Below are positions 8,225-14,834 of a stretch of 34,041 nucleotides of DNA, piece by piece. This DNA comes from Anaerolineae bacterium. Its GTDB lineage: Bacteria > Chloroflexota > Anaerolineae > Promineifilales > Promineifilaceae. Position 1 is the first letter of the stretch. Each line of letters starts with the position of its first letter. The position numbers and the translations under genes are program-made. The notes under the pieces were generated by a model. The model worked only from the letters and a program-made list of their open reading frames with translations, was not told where the DNA came from and did no database searches. The stretch is taken from contig SLGK01000304.1 in assembly GCA_007123775.1 (NCBI GenBank), positions 1 through 34,041 on the forward strand, written 5' to 3'.

Positions 8225-10474
8225 TTATTTCCCACTCAACCGCCAATCGAGGGCACTGTAGCGCTGGCTGACTTTGTTGTTGCTGACGGCGATGTGCAGG
8301 GCGCGGCGTGTACCGACTAAAATGACCAGTTTTTTGGCGCGGGTAACGGCCGTGTACAACAAATTGCGCTGTAACATCATGTAATGCTGGGTGACGACCG
8401 GCATCACCACGCAGGGATACTCGGCCCCCTGGCTTTTGTGGACGCTGATGGCGTAAGCGTGAACCAATTCATCCGCCTCCAGGAAATCATAAACGACCGG
8501 CTGGCCGTCAATGCTGATGGTCATCGTCTGCTGAATCTGGTCCATAGCCGTGATACGGCCGATGTCGCCGTTGTAGACATTTTTGTCATAATTGTTGACC
8601 GTCTGCATCACCTTATCCCCCACGCGGAAGACGCGGCCGCCCAGCCGCTTTTCCGGCTTGCGACCCTGGGGGGGATTGAGCGCCTGCTGCAAACGCTCGT
8701 TCAGATTGGCCACGCCCACGCTGCCGTTGTACATGGGGGCCAACACCTGCACCTGGTCCAGCGGGTGCAGACCAAATTTGTGGGGGATGCGATTTTGCAC
8801 AATGTCTACCAGGAGATCGGCCGTTTCGTTGATGTCGTTCTTGATAAAGAGGTAAAAATCCCCCAGCCCGTCGCTCGTTTGCGGCATCTGGCCCCGGTTG
8901 ATGCGGTGGGCATTTTGGATAATGAGCGAATCGGCCGCCTGGCGGAAAATGGTGTCGAGACGAACAACGGCCGTTTTGCCCGAATCAATCAAGTCCCGCA
9001 GCACGTCGCCCGCGCCCACCGAGGGCAACTGGTCAATATCCCCCACCAGCAGCAGGTGGCTGTCCGGCCCAATCGCCTTGAGCAAATTGTAGGCCAGAAT
9101 CAGGTCCAGCATGGAGGCTTCGTCGATGACAATCAGGTCAGCGTCGATGGGGTTGTACTCGTTCTGGCCAAAGCCCTCGCCGGGATTAAAAGCCAGCAGC
9201 CGGTGGACCGTTTTGGCCTCGCGGCCGGTGGCTTCGGTCAGCCGCTTGGCCGCCCGGCCGGTGGGAGAGGCCAGGGCGTAGCTGTGGCTGTACTGGTCTA
9301 GCAGGTCGAGCAGAGAGCGCAGGGTGGTCGTTTTGCCCGTGCCCGGCCCGCCGGTGAGAATGGTGACTTTGTGGGAAACGGCCGTATGTATTGCCGTCTT
9401 TTGCTGCGGGGCCAGATGGGTAGGCAGTTGCCAGCGCTTCATGGCCCGGCGGCAGGTGGTCAGGCGGCTGGTAGGATGGCCGATTAGCTCTTGTAGGCGT
9501 CGGGTCAACCCCACTTCGGAAAAATAGAAGGGGGTCAGGTAGACGGCCTGCTCCTCGCGTACCTCGTAAGTGGGTTTCTCTTCGCCCACGGGTGTGGCCT
9601 GGGGGTCGGGAATGGCATATTGCAGCGTCTCTCGCTTGATGAAGTCGCTTTGTTCGAGGCTGTTGATAACGGCCGTTATCTGCTCCGTCGCCAACCCCAG
9701 AATTTCGGCTGCTTCCGGCTCTAATTCCTCTTGCGGCACGTAGACGTGGCCCTCTTCGGCCAGCCGGTTGAGCGTATAGGCCACGCCCGCCTCAATGCGA
9801 CCGGGATCGTCGGCCCCTAAACCGAGCGCCTGGGCAATTTTATCGGCCGTTTTAAAGCCAATCCCGTACACATCCTGCACCAGCCGGTACGGGGTTTGCT
9901 GTACCACCCGCAGCGACTCATCCCCATACGTCTTGTAGATTTTAGTAGCCAGATTGGTGGAAACGCCGTGCGACTGGAGAAAGATCATCACGTCCTTGAT
10001 GGCCCGCTGCTCCTCCCAGGCTTTAATAATCTGGCCAATCCGCTTCTGGCCAATGCCCAGCACAGAGCGCAGCCTTTCCGGTTCTTCCTCAATAACGTCC
10101 AGCGTATGCTCGCCAAAGGTGTTGACAATGCGCTCGGCCATCACCTTGCCCACGCCTCGAATCATACCCGACCCCAGGTAGCGTTTGATGCCCTCGGTGG
10201 TGGCCGGTAGGGATTGTTCGCAGTATTCGGCCTGGAATTGACGGCCGTGTTGGGCATGAGTGGTCCAGCGGCCGCGCAGCTTGAGCCATTCGCCGGGATT
10301 GACTTCGGGCAGGTTGCCCACCACCGTAATCAGCGCCTCCCGACCGCTGGCGTACCGAAAGGGCAGCATGTTGCGCGAATCCGGCTTCAGGCGCAGGACG
10401 GTGTAGCCGTTTTGTTCGTTGTAATAGGTAATGCGCTCGACAGAGCCGCTGATTTCGTCTTGATTGTTGGTCAC
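8225..10474 (-). CDS. recD2: RecD2-type superfamily 1 DNA helicase
   Basis: A 749-residue RecD2 (RecD-like helicase of organisms without RecBC partnership). The N-terminus (GSVERITYYNEQNGYTVLRLK) is the OB-like domain of the family. Helix-hairpin-helix repeats follow (GSGMIRGVGKVMAERIV; VLGIGQKRIGQII; DVYGIGFKTADKIA). The helicase core has Walker A GGPGTGKTTT (Lys about 381), Walker B DEASMLD, GDIDQLPSVGAGDVL, and motifs V/VI VHKSQGAEYP and YTAVTRAKKLVILVG. The enzyme unwinds DNA 5' to 3'. The start is GTG at 10474 without a clear Shine-Dalgarno, 15 nt after the toxin stop codon, so translation may be coupled to the toxin gene. Confidence 0.94.
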   Translation of the reverse strand: MTNNQDEISGSVERITYYNEQNGYTVLRLKPDSRNMLPFRYASGREALITVVGNLPEVNPGEWLKLRGRWTTHAQHGRQFQAEYCEQSLPATTEGIKRYLGSGMIRGVGKVMAERIVNTFGEHTLDVIEEEPERLRSVLGIGQKRIGQIIKAWEEQRAIKDVMIFLQSHGVSTNLATKIYKTYGDESLRVVQQTPYRLVQDVYGIGFKTADKIAQALGLGADDPGRIEAGVAYTLNRLAEEGHVYVPQEELEPEAAEILGLATEQITAVINSLEQSDFIKRETLQYAIPDPQATPVGEEKPTYEVREEQAVYLTPFYFSEVGLTRRLQELIGHPTSRLTTCRRAMKRWQLPTHLAPQQKTAIHTAVSHKVTILTGGPGTGKTTTLRSLLDLLDQYSHSYALASPTGRAAKRLTEATGREAKTVHRLLAFNPGEGFGQNEYNPIDADLIVIDEASMLDLILAYNLLKAIGPDSHLLLVGDIDQLPSVGAGDVLRDLIDSGKTAVVRLDTIFRQAADSLIIQNAHRINRGQMPQTSDGLGDFYLFIKNDINETADLLVDIVQNRIPHKFGLHPLDQVQVLAPMYNGSVGVANLNERLQQALNPPQGRKPEKRLGGRVFRVGDKVMQTVNNYDKNVYNGDIGRITAMDQIQQTMTISIDGQPVVYDFLEADELVHAYAISVHKSQGAEYPCVVMPVVTQHYMMLQRNLLYTAVTRAKKLVILVGTRRALHIAVSNNKVSQRYSALDWRLSGK

Positions 10475-10489
10475 AAGGTACGGGATTTG

Positions 10490-10747
10490 TCAGTTAAGAT
10501 ATACATCTCGCCGATGGCGCACACGAAAAACCGTAACGACTTGGGCTTCATCATCTATTTGATACAAGACCCGGTAGTTACCAACGCGAATACGCCAACC
10601 TTCCAGATTGCGTTGCAGTTTACGTACCCCAGGTGGCCTGGGATCTTTTCGCAGAGCGAGAATTTGCTGATTGATACGGAGAAAGAGCGAGCGGGGCAAC
10701 TTCTTCAAATCACGTTCTGCCGAACGTTTAATCCTCAGATGGTACAT
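10490..10747 (-). CDS. RelE/ParE-family toxin of a type II toxin-antitoxin pair
   Basis: An 85-residue RelE-fold protein. MYHLRIKRSAERDLKKLP is the typical first strand and helix, and VRKLQRNLEGWRIRVGNYRVLYQI with RVRHRRDVY is the conserved C-terminal sheet. The family acts as a ribosome-dependent mRNA endonuclease, or as a gyrase inhibitor in the ParE branch; these cannot be separated here. The ATG at 10747 is used rather than an upstream in-frame start because it gives the family N-terminus. The gene overlaps the antitoxin by 20 nt, the usual coupling. recD2 follows after 15 nt. Confidence 0.88.
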   Translation of the reverse strand: MYHLRIKRSAERDLKKLPRSLFLRINQQILALRKDPRPPGVRKLQRNLEGWRIRVGNYRVLYQIDDEAQVVTVFRVRHRRDVYLN

Positions 10748-10997
10748 CAATCCCCATTTCGGCCAGGAAAGCCTCGTAATCGCGTTCCGGTTCAGCAACG
10801 GCCGTTTCGATGCTCACTATATCAGCCAGGTCCTCTAATTGAGCCAATAGTGACTCATACTGCTCATACTCAACCAGAACCGCTGTGGGACGGCCGTGCT
10901 GCGTAATGTAAACTGTCTCGCCACTTTCTTGCAACCGTTTAATGACGCGGCCAGCCTCACGACGTAAATCAGATACAGGCATAATCGTTGTACTCAT
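10728..10997 (-). CDS. Phd/YefM-family antitoxin
   Basis: An 89-residue antitoxin. The N-terminal part (MPVSDLRREAGRVIKRLQESGETVYITQHGRPTAVLV) is the Phd/YefM DNA-binding fold. The acidic C-terminal tail (EPERDYEAFLAEMGIDVPSED) is the toxin-wrapping region. It neutralises the overlapping RelE-type toxin and should repress their shared promoter. GAGGA lies about 8 nt before the ATG at 10997. A second ATG at codon 6 is also possible. Confidence 0.88.
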   Translation of the reverse strand: MSTTIMPVSDLRREAGRVIKRLQESGETVYITQHGRPTAVLVEYEQYESLLAQLEDLADIVSIETAVAEPERDYEAFLAEMGIDVPSED

Positions 10998-11030
10998 AGC
11001 TCATTCCTCATAATGGTTTCTACTACCAAA

Positions 11031-11060
11031 AGCATAGCATACTTCTTTAGCTTTGCACAA
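11031..11060 (-). promoter_or_regulatory. Candidate promoter of the toxin-antitoxin/recD2 operon
   Basis: On the minus strand TTGTGC (11060-11055), 18 nt, TATGCT (11036-11031), ending 33 nt before the antitoxin ATG. I do not see a clean palindromic operator. Confidence 0.35.
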
Positions 11061-11077
11061 GGGCATGGAGACAATTT

Positions 11078-11617
11078 TCACATTGCTTTGGCAACGGTCT
11101 CCAGCCAAACTCGCGTCTGGCGGGGGGAGCGGAGATGGATGGTTTGCAGGTGGGCGTATTCCGGGCGAGCAAACAGTTCCGGGTATTCGCGGCGACGACG
11201 GCCGTAGCTGGTGATGGCCCACCACAAAATAGAGTCCCGGCTAAACAAGGCAGTGCGGAGAGATTCCCGATTCTCGTTCCACAGCGGTTGGCGTAACAAG
11301 GTGCGGCGCAAGGTGCGCCACCAGAGCCGCCACATAATGATGGGAAAGGGATAATCAAGCCAGACGACGGTATCGGCCCGCGCCCAGACAATGTCGCGAA
11401 CCTTGCTGTAATTGCCGTCCGTGACCCAACGCGGCCCGCTGACTGCCTCGGCGACCCGTGCCCGGAAAAGCTCGCGGGGTGTCTCCTGCCAGTCCGGCTG
11501 CCAGTGGAGGGCGTCAAGCTCAATATGCTCATAGCCTAGACGCTCAGCCAACGCTCGCGCCAACGTCGTTTTGCCGGAACCACTTGTGCCCACCACTGCT
11601 ATTCGCTGCCTCATCAT
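11078..11617 (-). CDS. Small P-loop NTPase of the adenylate-kinase/topology-modulation (FlaR-like) family
   Basis: A 179-residue protein with Walker A VGTSGSGKTTLARALAERLG close to the N-terminus. The family signature IELDALHWQPDWQETP follows, then WVTDGNYSKVRD and WLDYPFPIIMWRLWWRTLRR with its arginine-rich lid. This is the AAA/adenylate-kinase-like family often labelled topology modulation protein; the in vivo substrate is unknown. The start is one of two adjacent ATGs (11617, 11614). A TATAAT lies only 6 nt before the first ATG, so the transcript may be leaderless. It reads away from the cysteine operon. Confidence 0.75.
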   Translation of the reverse strand: MMRQRIAVVGTSGSGKTTLARALAERLGYEHIELDALHWQPDWQETPRELFRARVAEAVSGPRWVTDGNYSKVRDIVWARADTVVWLDYPFPIIMWRLWWRTLRRTLLRQPLWNENRESLRTALFSRDSILWWAITSYGRRRREYPELFARPEYAHLQTIHLRSPRQTRVWLETVAKAM

Positions 11618-11623
11618 ACATCT

Positions 11624-11629
11624 ATTATA
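11624..11629 (-). promoter_or_regulatory. Perfect -10 box implying a leaderless transcript
   Basis: TATAAT on the minus strand, six bases before the ATG at 11617. The expected start point coincides with the ATG. No good -35 is present at 16-18 nt. Confidence 0.4.
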
Positions 11630-11680
11630 AGCCACTACCACAGCCCTCACTGGTTTTTGCTCTTTTTATCAACTTCTTAT

Positions 11681-11708
11681 TTGACTTGAAGGTTGCCTTT
11701 GCTATACT
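11681..11708 (+). promoter_or_regulatory. cysM: Sigma-70-type promoter of the cysteine operon
   Basis: TTGACT (11681-11686), 16 nt, TATACT (11703-11708). The start would be near 11715, giving a leader of about 275 nt before cysM that contains the Cys leader peptide and the attenuator. Confidence 0.65.
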
Positions 11709-11764
11709 TCCCATTAGCCTTTCAACAGGCCAATAATTGGTTTTTCTTATTAAACACGAAATTT

Positions 11765-11815
11765 ATGATGAGCATGATTGAGCAATATTGCAGGTGTATG
11801 AGGCGAGGGCGCTAA
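11765..11815 (+). CDS. Cysteine leader peptide (16 codons)
   Basis: An open reading frame MMSMIEQYCRCMRRGR with two Cys codons (TGC 11789-11791, TGT 11795-11797) shortly before its TAA (11813-11815). It lies between the operon promoter and a terminator-like hairpin, upstream of genes that make cysteine. Its last codons and stop overlap the strand of RNA that can form the antiterminator. This position, rather than codon statistics, is the evidence. There is no strong Shine-Dalgarno; the start may be either of the first two ATGs. Cysteine-containing leader peptides with a similar role are known in actinobacteria. Confidence 0.6.
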   Translation: MMSMIEQYCRCMRRGR

Positions 11816-11926
11816 CTACCTTTGTCTCAACCTTAACGAAAACAGGTCAATAGGCAAACGGTGGTGGCTACCCTCGCAGCGTAACGATAAATGGTGCGCT
11901 CGTGGCCTTAGCTGCGACCGTTTTTT
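11803..11926 (+). promoter_or_regulatory. cysM: Cysteine-operon attenuator (antiterminator and terminator)
   Basis: Terminator: CGCAGC (11875-11880) pairs with GCTGCG (11911-11916). AACGGT (11857-11862) pairs with ACCGTT (11917-11922) outside it, and six T residues (11921-11926) follow. Antiterminator: GCGAGGG (11803-11809) pairs with CCCTCGC (11871-11877), and ACTACC (11815-11820) with GGTGGT (11860-11865). The two structures share 11860-11862 and 11875-11877 and exclude each other. A ribosome stalled at the Cys codons leaves 11803-11820 free, while one at the stop codon covers it. A second T run follows at 11954-11959. Confidence 0.6.
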
Positions 11927-11966
11927 GTTGCCTTGCGGTTGATAACACGGCCGTTTTTTGATCAAA

Positions 11967-11978
11967 CTTAACGTTAAG
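11967..11978. promoter_or_regulatory. Perfect 12-bp palindrome before cysM
   Basis: CTTAACGTTAAG ends 12 nt before the cysM ATG and overlaps the AAGG that would serve as ribosome binding site. A related half-site CTTAACG occurs at 11831. An operator or a start-masking element is possible. Confidence 0.3.
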
Positions 11979-11990
11979 GTAAATCCTGTC

Positions 11991-12953
11991 ATGCTAACAT
12001 CTGTATCTAAAACCATAAGCCAACCCCACGCCTCTTTTCTGGCCGAGGCATCCCATTCACTGGCCGCACAAGTCGGCCATACGCCCTTATTACGATTGGA
12101 CCAGGTAGCTCAATGGGCGGAATTAGCCCCTGGCGTAACCCTGCTGGCCAAAGCGGAATGGTTCAATCCCAGTGGTTCAGTCAAGGACCGGGCCGCACTG
12201 CACATTATCCGCACGGCCGAACAAAACGGCCGTTTACGGCCAGGAATGACCCTGCTAGACTCCACGTCCGGCAACATGGGCATCGCCTACGCCATGCTGG
12301 GGTCCGCGCGTGGGTATAATATCAAACTAACCCTGCCCCAAAACGCCAGCCCGGAGCGCATCGCCATTCTGCAAGCGTATGGGGCCGAACTAATCTTCAC
12401 CGACCCGCTAGAAGGCTCTGACGGTGCTATTTTGGAAGCGCGTCAACTGGCCGCGGCCGATCCCTCCCTCTATTACGCCAACCAGTATAATAATGATGCC
12501 AGTTGGCAAGCCCACTACCTATCAACCGGCCCTGAAATCTGGGAACAGACGGCTGGTGAAGTGACCCACTTTGTGGCCGGGCTAGGCACCAGCGGCACAT
12601 TCACCGGCACAACGCGCCGCCTGCGCGAATTTAACCCCGACATCTGCTGCATCTCCATGCAGCCAGACAGCCCCTTCAACGGCCTGGAAGGGCTAAAGCA
12701 TATGCCCACCGCCATCAAGCCGGGCATTTATGATGAGTCGCTGGCCGACGAGAACGTGGCGGTTCGCACCGAAGACGCTTACGAGATGGCTCGCTTTTTG
12801 GCCCGAAAAGAGGGCGTGTTTGGCGGCATTTCGGCGGCAGCGGCGGTAGCGGCGGCCGTGCAGGTGGCCCAACGCCTGACCAGAGGCGTCGTTGTCACCA
12901 TCCTGCCTGACAATGGCTTCAAATATTTAAGCGAACGTTTTTGGACAGCGTGA
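11991..12953 (+). CDS. cysM: PLP-dependent cysteine synthase, probably CysO-thiocarboxylate-using CysM type
   Basis: A 320-residue fold-type II PLP enzyme of the CysK/CysM family. GHTPLLRL is the family N-terminus. The Schiff-base lysine is Lys65 in NPSGSVKDR, the substrate loop is STSGNMG, and the phosphate loop is GLGTSGTFTGT. The C-terminal segment ILPDNGFKYLSE resembles actinobacterial CysM. It beta-replaces O-acetyl- or O-phosphoserine with sulfur. The next two genes, mec and cysO, copy the Mycobacterium tuberculosis set, so protein-bound thiocarboxylate is the likely sulfur donor; that is inference from context. The ATG at 11991 fits the family; an in-frame TTG at 11958 does not. The stop is directly followed by an array of 8-nt repeats. 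Confidence 0.9.
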   Translation: MLTSVSKTISQPHASFLAEASHSLAAQVGHTPLLRLDQVAQWAELAPGVTLLAKAEWFNPSGSVKDRAALHIIRTAEQNGRLRPGMTLLDSTSGNMGIAYAMLGSARGYNIKLTLPQNASPERIAILQAYGAELIFTDPLEGSDGAILEARQLAAADPSLYYANQYNNDASWQAHYLSTGPEIWEQTAGEVTHFVAGLGTSGTFTGTTRRLREFNPDICCISMQPDSPFNGLEGLKHMPTAIKPGIYDESLADENVAVRTEDAYEMARFLARKEGVFGGISAAAAVAAAVQVAQRLTRGVVVTILPDNGFKYLSERFWTA

Positions 12954-13021
12954 AGCGAAGTGGCGAGGTAGCGGCGTGGCGAAGTGACCACGCTACCCCG
13001 CCACTCCGCCACTTCGCCACC
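12954..13021 (+). repeat. Octamer array with inverted half, between cysM and mec
   Basis: GAAGTGGC-type 8-nt units, then their reverse complements (CCGCCACT, TCGCCACC), filling the whole gap. The RNA would fold into an imperfect hairpin. No good Shine-Dalgarno is left before the mec ATG. Confidence 0.8.
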
Positions 13022-13029
13022 TTGCAGTT

Positions 13030-13461
13030 ATGTTACATTTAACCAAAGCTCTACACGATGAAATTAAGGCTCACGGCGCCGCGTCTTATCCTTATGAAGG
13101 GTGTGGCTTGCTATTGGGGCAGGTGACGGACGAGGGGAATGTGGTAACGGCCGTTAAACCTCTGCCCAATGTCTGGCCCGATCAAGAAGAAAAGCGGGTC
13201 CGCTTTCGCATTGCCGAGGATGACTGGCGCGACGTGGAGCTGGCGGCCATGATGAACGGGCTGGACGTGATCGGTATCTTCCACAGCCATCCTGACGATG
13301 AGCCGGTGGCCTCGCCCCGCGACCTGGCCTGGGCCAGTTGGCCCGGCTATTCTTACCTGATCACCCAGGTGCTTGAGGGCACACCCACCCACAGCCGCTC
13401 CTGGCAGTTAGCCACTGACCGCTCAGGCTTCGTGGAGGAAGAAATAGTTCGTAATTCGTAA
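13030..13461 (+). CDS. mec: JAMM/MPN+ zinc metallopeptidase, Mec-like
   Basis: A 143-residue JAB1/MPN protein with the complete JAMM motif: Glu23 in YPYEGCGLLLG, His85 and His87 in FHSHP, Ser95 and Asp98 in SPRD. In M. tuberculosis the homologous Mec releases cysteine from CysO-Cys. In Pseudomonas the relative QbsD trims residues after the Gly-Gly of a sulfur carrier. Both jobs are relevant here because the adjacent CysO carries a 26-residue tail. The final residues VRNS and the stop codon are read from the TTCGTAA heptamer array. Confidence 0.9.
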   Translation: MLHLTKALHDEIKAHGAASYPYEGCGLLLGQVTDEGNVVTAVKPLPNVWPDQEEKRVRFRIAEDDWRDVELAAMMNGLDVIGIFHSHPDDEPVASPRDLAWASWPGYSYLITQVLEGTPTHSRSWQLATDRSGFVEEEIVRNS

Positions 13462-13479
13462 TTCATAATTCGTAATTCC
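13448..13479 (+). repeat. TTCGTAA heptamer array at the 3' end of mec
   Basis: Four units (TTCGTAA twice, TTCATAA, TTCGTAA) and a partial unit. The second unit supplies the mec stop codon. The same family recurs before pheT (17552-17582). No inverted half is present. Confidence 0.85.
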
Positions 13480-13494
13480 AAAGAGGAGAGCATT

Positions 13495-13842
13495 ATGCCA
13501 ACCATTCGTATTCCAACACCGTTACGGCCGTATACCGGCAATAGTAGTTCGGTCCAGGTGACGGGCGCTACCGTGGGGGCCGCGCTGCACAATTTAACCG
13601 AGCAGCACGTCGACCTGCGCCCCCATCTGTTTGAAGGGGACAAGCTGCGCAGCTTTGTCAACATCTACCTCAACCAGGAAGACGTGCGCTACCTGGACGG
13701 GGAAGAGACGGAACTGGCGGAGAATGATACGTTGATGATTATTCCGTCGATTGCGGGCGGACGGACCGAAGACGAAGGACGGAGGACGGAGAAGTCGGGA
13801 AGGGCTGTTCTTTGTCTTCCGTCCTCAGTCCTCGGTCAATGA
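13495..13842 (+). CDS. cysO: CysO-like ubiquitin-fold sulfur carrier with a repeat-encoded C-terminal extension
   Basis: A 115-residue protein whose first 89 residues match CysO/MoaD/ThiS proteins: IRIPTPLRPYTG, LRSFVNIYLNQEDVRYLDG, and the C-terminal motif DTLMIIPSIAGG. In the family the last Gly is the true C-terminus, which is adenylated by a MoeB/MoeZ enzyme and turned into a thiocarboxylate. Here Gly88-Gly89 is followed by 26 residues (starting RTEDEGRR, ending SSVLGQ) because a GGACGGA array begins in the Gly89 codon and removed the stop. The carrier should be inactive until trimmed, presumably by the neighbouring JAMM peptidase. AAGAGGAG precedes the ATG at 13495. Confidence 0.9.
   Translation: MPTIRIPTPLRPYTGNSSSVQVTGATVGAALHNLTEQHVDLRPHLFEGDKLRSFVNIYLNQEDVRYLDGEETELAENDTLMIIPSIAGGRTEDEGRRTEKSGRAVLCLPSSVLGQ
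13759..13837 (+). repeat. GGACGGA heptamer array with inverted half, inside the 3' end of cysO
   Basis: GGACGGA, CCGAAGA, CGAAGGA-like units (13759-13792) and the reverse-complement type (CTTCCGTCCT to CTCGGTC, 13813-13837). It encodes residues 89-114 of the cysO product. The same family lies inside pheT (18103-18166) and before the GH13 gene (25127-25187). Confidence 0.85.
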
Positions 13843-13854
13843 AGGAAGGTTATC

Positions 13855-14271
13855 ATGGTTGATCACGCCGCCTTGCGCGTTAATCAGAGTTTTATCATCG
13901 GCCTGCTGGCGCTGGCTTTTGTGCTGGACTGGGTCTGGCTGGTGGGGTTTGTGGCCCTGGTGATGCTGCTGGGCACGGCCGTTCCCCAGGCCGCCCTTTT
14001 CAAACGCATCTACCGGCACATTTTGCGGCCGGCCGGACTGGTCAAACCCGATCCCGTTCAGGACAATCCGGCCCCGCACCAGTTTGCCCAGGGCATGGGT
14101 GGGGTGGTGGTACTGCTGGCTACACTCGCCCTCTGGCTGGGTTTCGCCATCGTCGGCTGGGCATTGGCCGGCATCGTCATCTTTCTGGCCGCGCTGAACC
14201 TGTTTGTCGGCTTCTGCGCCGGTTGTTTTATCTACTACCAGCTTGGTCTGGGTAGCAGGGTGGCGGAGTAG
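13855..14271 (+). CDS. DUF4395 family small membrane protein
   Basis: A 138-residue protein matching DUF4395: an N-terminal DHAALRVNQSFI, two pairs of hydrophobic helices (about residues 13-45 and 82-130), a central loop RHILRPAGLVKPDPVQDNPAPHQFAQG, and the conserved FCAGCFIYYQL with a CxxC. The function is unknown. Its place between cysO and a thioredoxin-like gene in a sulfur-transfer operon, and its membrane CxxC, suggest a redox or sulfur-handling role. The final residues (about GSRVAE) and the stop are read from the following octamer array. GGAAGG lies before the ATG. Confidence 0.85.
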   Translation: MVDHAALRVNQSFIIGLLALAFVLDWVWLVGFVALVMLLGTAVPQAALFKRIYRHILRPAGLVKPDPVQDNPAPHQFAQGMGGVVVLLATLALWLGFAIVGWALAGIVIFLAALNLFVGFCAGCFIYYQLGLGSRVAE

Positions 14272-14327
14272 CGAAGTGGCGGAGTGGCGAAGTCACCTTG
14301 CCACCTTGCCACCTCGCCACTGCGCCC
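14252..14327 (+). repeat. GTGGCGAA octamer array with inverted half
   Basis: GTAGCAGG, GTGGCGGA, GTAGCGAA, GTGGCGGA, GTGGCGAA, then CACCTTGC twice and CACCTCGC. It supplies the end of the DUF4395 gene and fills the gap to the thioredoxin gene. Reading it in frame from a GTG at 14284 gives a false N-terminal extension of the next gene. Confidence 0.85.
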
Positions 14328-14337
14328 CTTTGTAACT

Positions 14338-14742
14338 ATGATCGAACGACTACTACTACTCTTGCTGATAACGGCCGTTCTCTTTGCTGTCTGCTGTATT
14401 TTTACACGCTGGCAGCGATGGCGCATCGGCATGGTCACGGATAAGGCTGCCGGACAGCCCACGCTGCTCTATTTCTGGAGCGCGGCCTGTGGGCTGTGTC
14501 CCAGCCAGCGCCGCCACGTCGAGCAGGTGGCCCAACAGTGGTCAGACCGGCTGGCCGTCCGTTTTGTCAATGCCGATGAGGAGCGAGAGCAAACGGCCGT
14601 TTACCAGATCCTCACCCTGCCCACCACCATCATTTTAGACCCGCAAGGCCAGGTCCGGGCCATCAACTACGGCCTCACCCCGGCCCAAAAGCTGAGTGAA
14701 CAAGTGGCAAGTAGCAGGTGGCAAGTGGCAAGTGGCAAGTAG
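14338..14742 (+). CDS. Membrane-anchored thioredoxin-like protein
   Basis: A 134-residue protein with one N-terminal hydrophobic helix (residues 3-22), then a thioredoxin fold with active site CGLC (Cys51, Cys54) in LLYFWSAACGLCPSQ and the cis-Pro loop LTLPTTIILD. It probably reduces disulfides or persulfides at the membrane, perhaps for the rhodanese domain of the next gene; this is inference from context. The last twelve residues or so (from VASS to ASGK) and the stop are read from the GTGGCAA array. The ATG at 14338 is the natural start. Confidence 0.85.
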   Translation: MIERLLLLLLITAVLFAVCCIFTRWQRWRIGMVTDKAAGQPTLLYFWSAACGLCPSQRRHVEQVAQQWSDRLAVRFVNADEEREQTAVYQILTLPTTIILDPQGQVRAINYGLTPAQKLSEQVASSRWQVASGK

Positions 14743-14822
14743 CACGTAGCAAGTGGCATCTGGCAAGTAGCAAGTATTCTACCTGCAACTTGCAACCTGC
14801 AACCTGCGACTTGCAACCTGCA
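14704..14822 (+). repeat. GTGGCAA/CAACCTG heptamer array, 119 nt
   Basis: Ten units of the type GTGGCAA, GTAGCAG, GTAGCAC, then five of the type CAACTTG/CAACCTG, which are near reverse complements. It starts inside the thioredoxin gene and ends just before the AAGGAGAA of moeZ. This is the clearest 7-nt periodicity in the window. Confidence 0.9.
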
Positions 14823-14834
14823 CAAGGAGAAATT

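Noticed and set aside
8384..9301. 305-codon plus-strand frame opposite recD2
   Set aside because: An antisense shadow of a clear helicase gene; the translation has no domain signature.
11765..11926. T-box riboswitch in the cysteine leader (GGTGG, TACC and a TGC triplet are present)
   Set aside because: No AGGGTGGNACCGCG core or stem I motifs. The same bases are better explained by the Cys leader peptide with mutually exclusive stems.
11958..11990. Upstream TTG start for cysM
   Set aside because: It would add 11 residues read from the palindrome region; ATG 11991 fits family length.
14704..14822. CRISPR-like direct repeats
   Set aside because: Units are 7 nt with no unique spacers, and no cas genes are near; they are tandem heptamers.
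14718..14834. N-terminal extension of moeZ
   Set aside because: It only translates the GTGGCAA/CAACCTG array; AAGGAGAA and the family start support ATG 14835.
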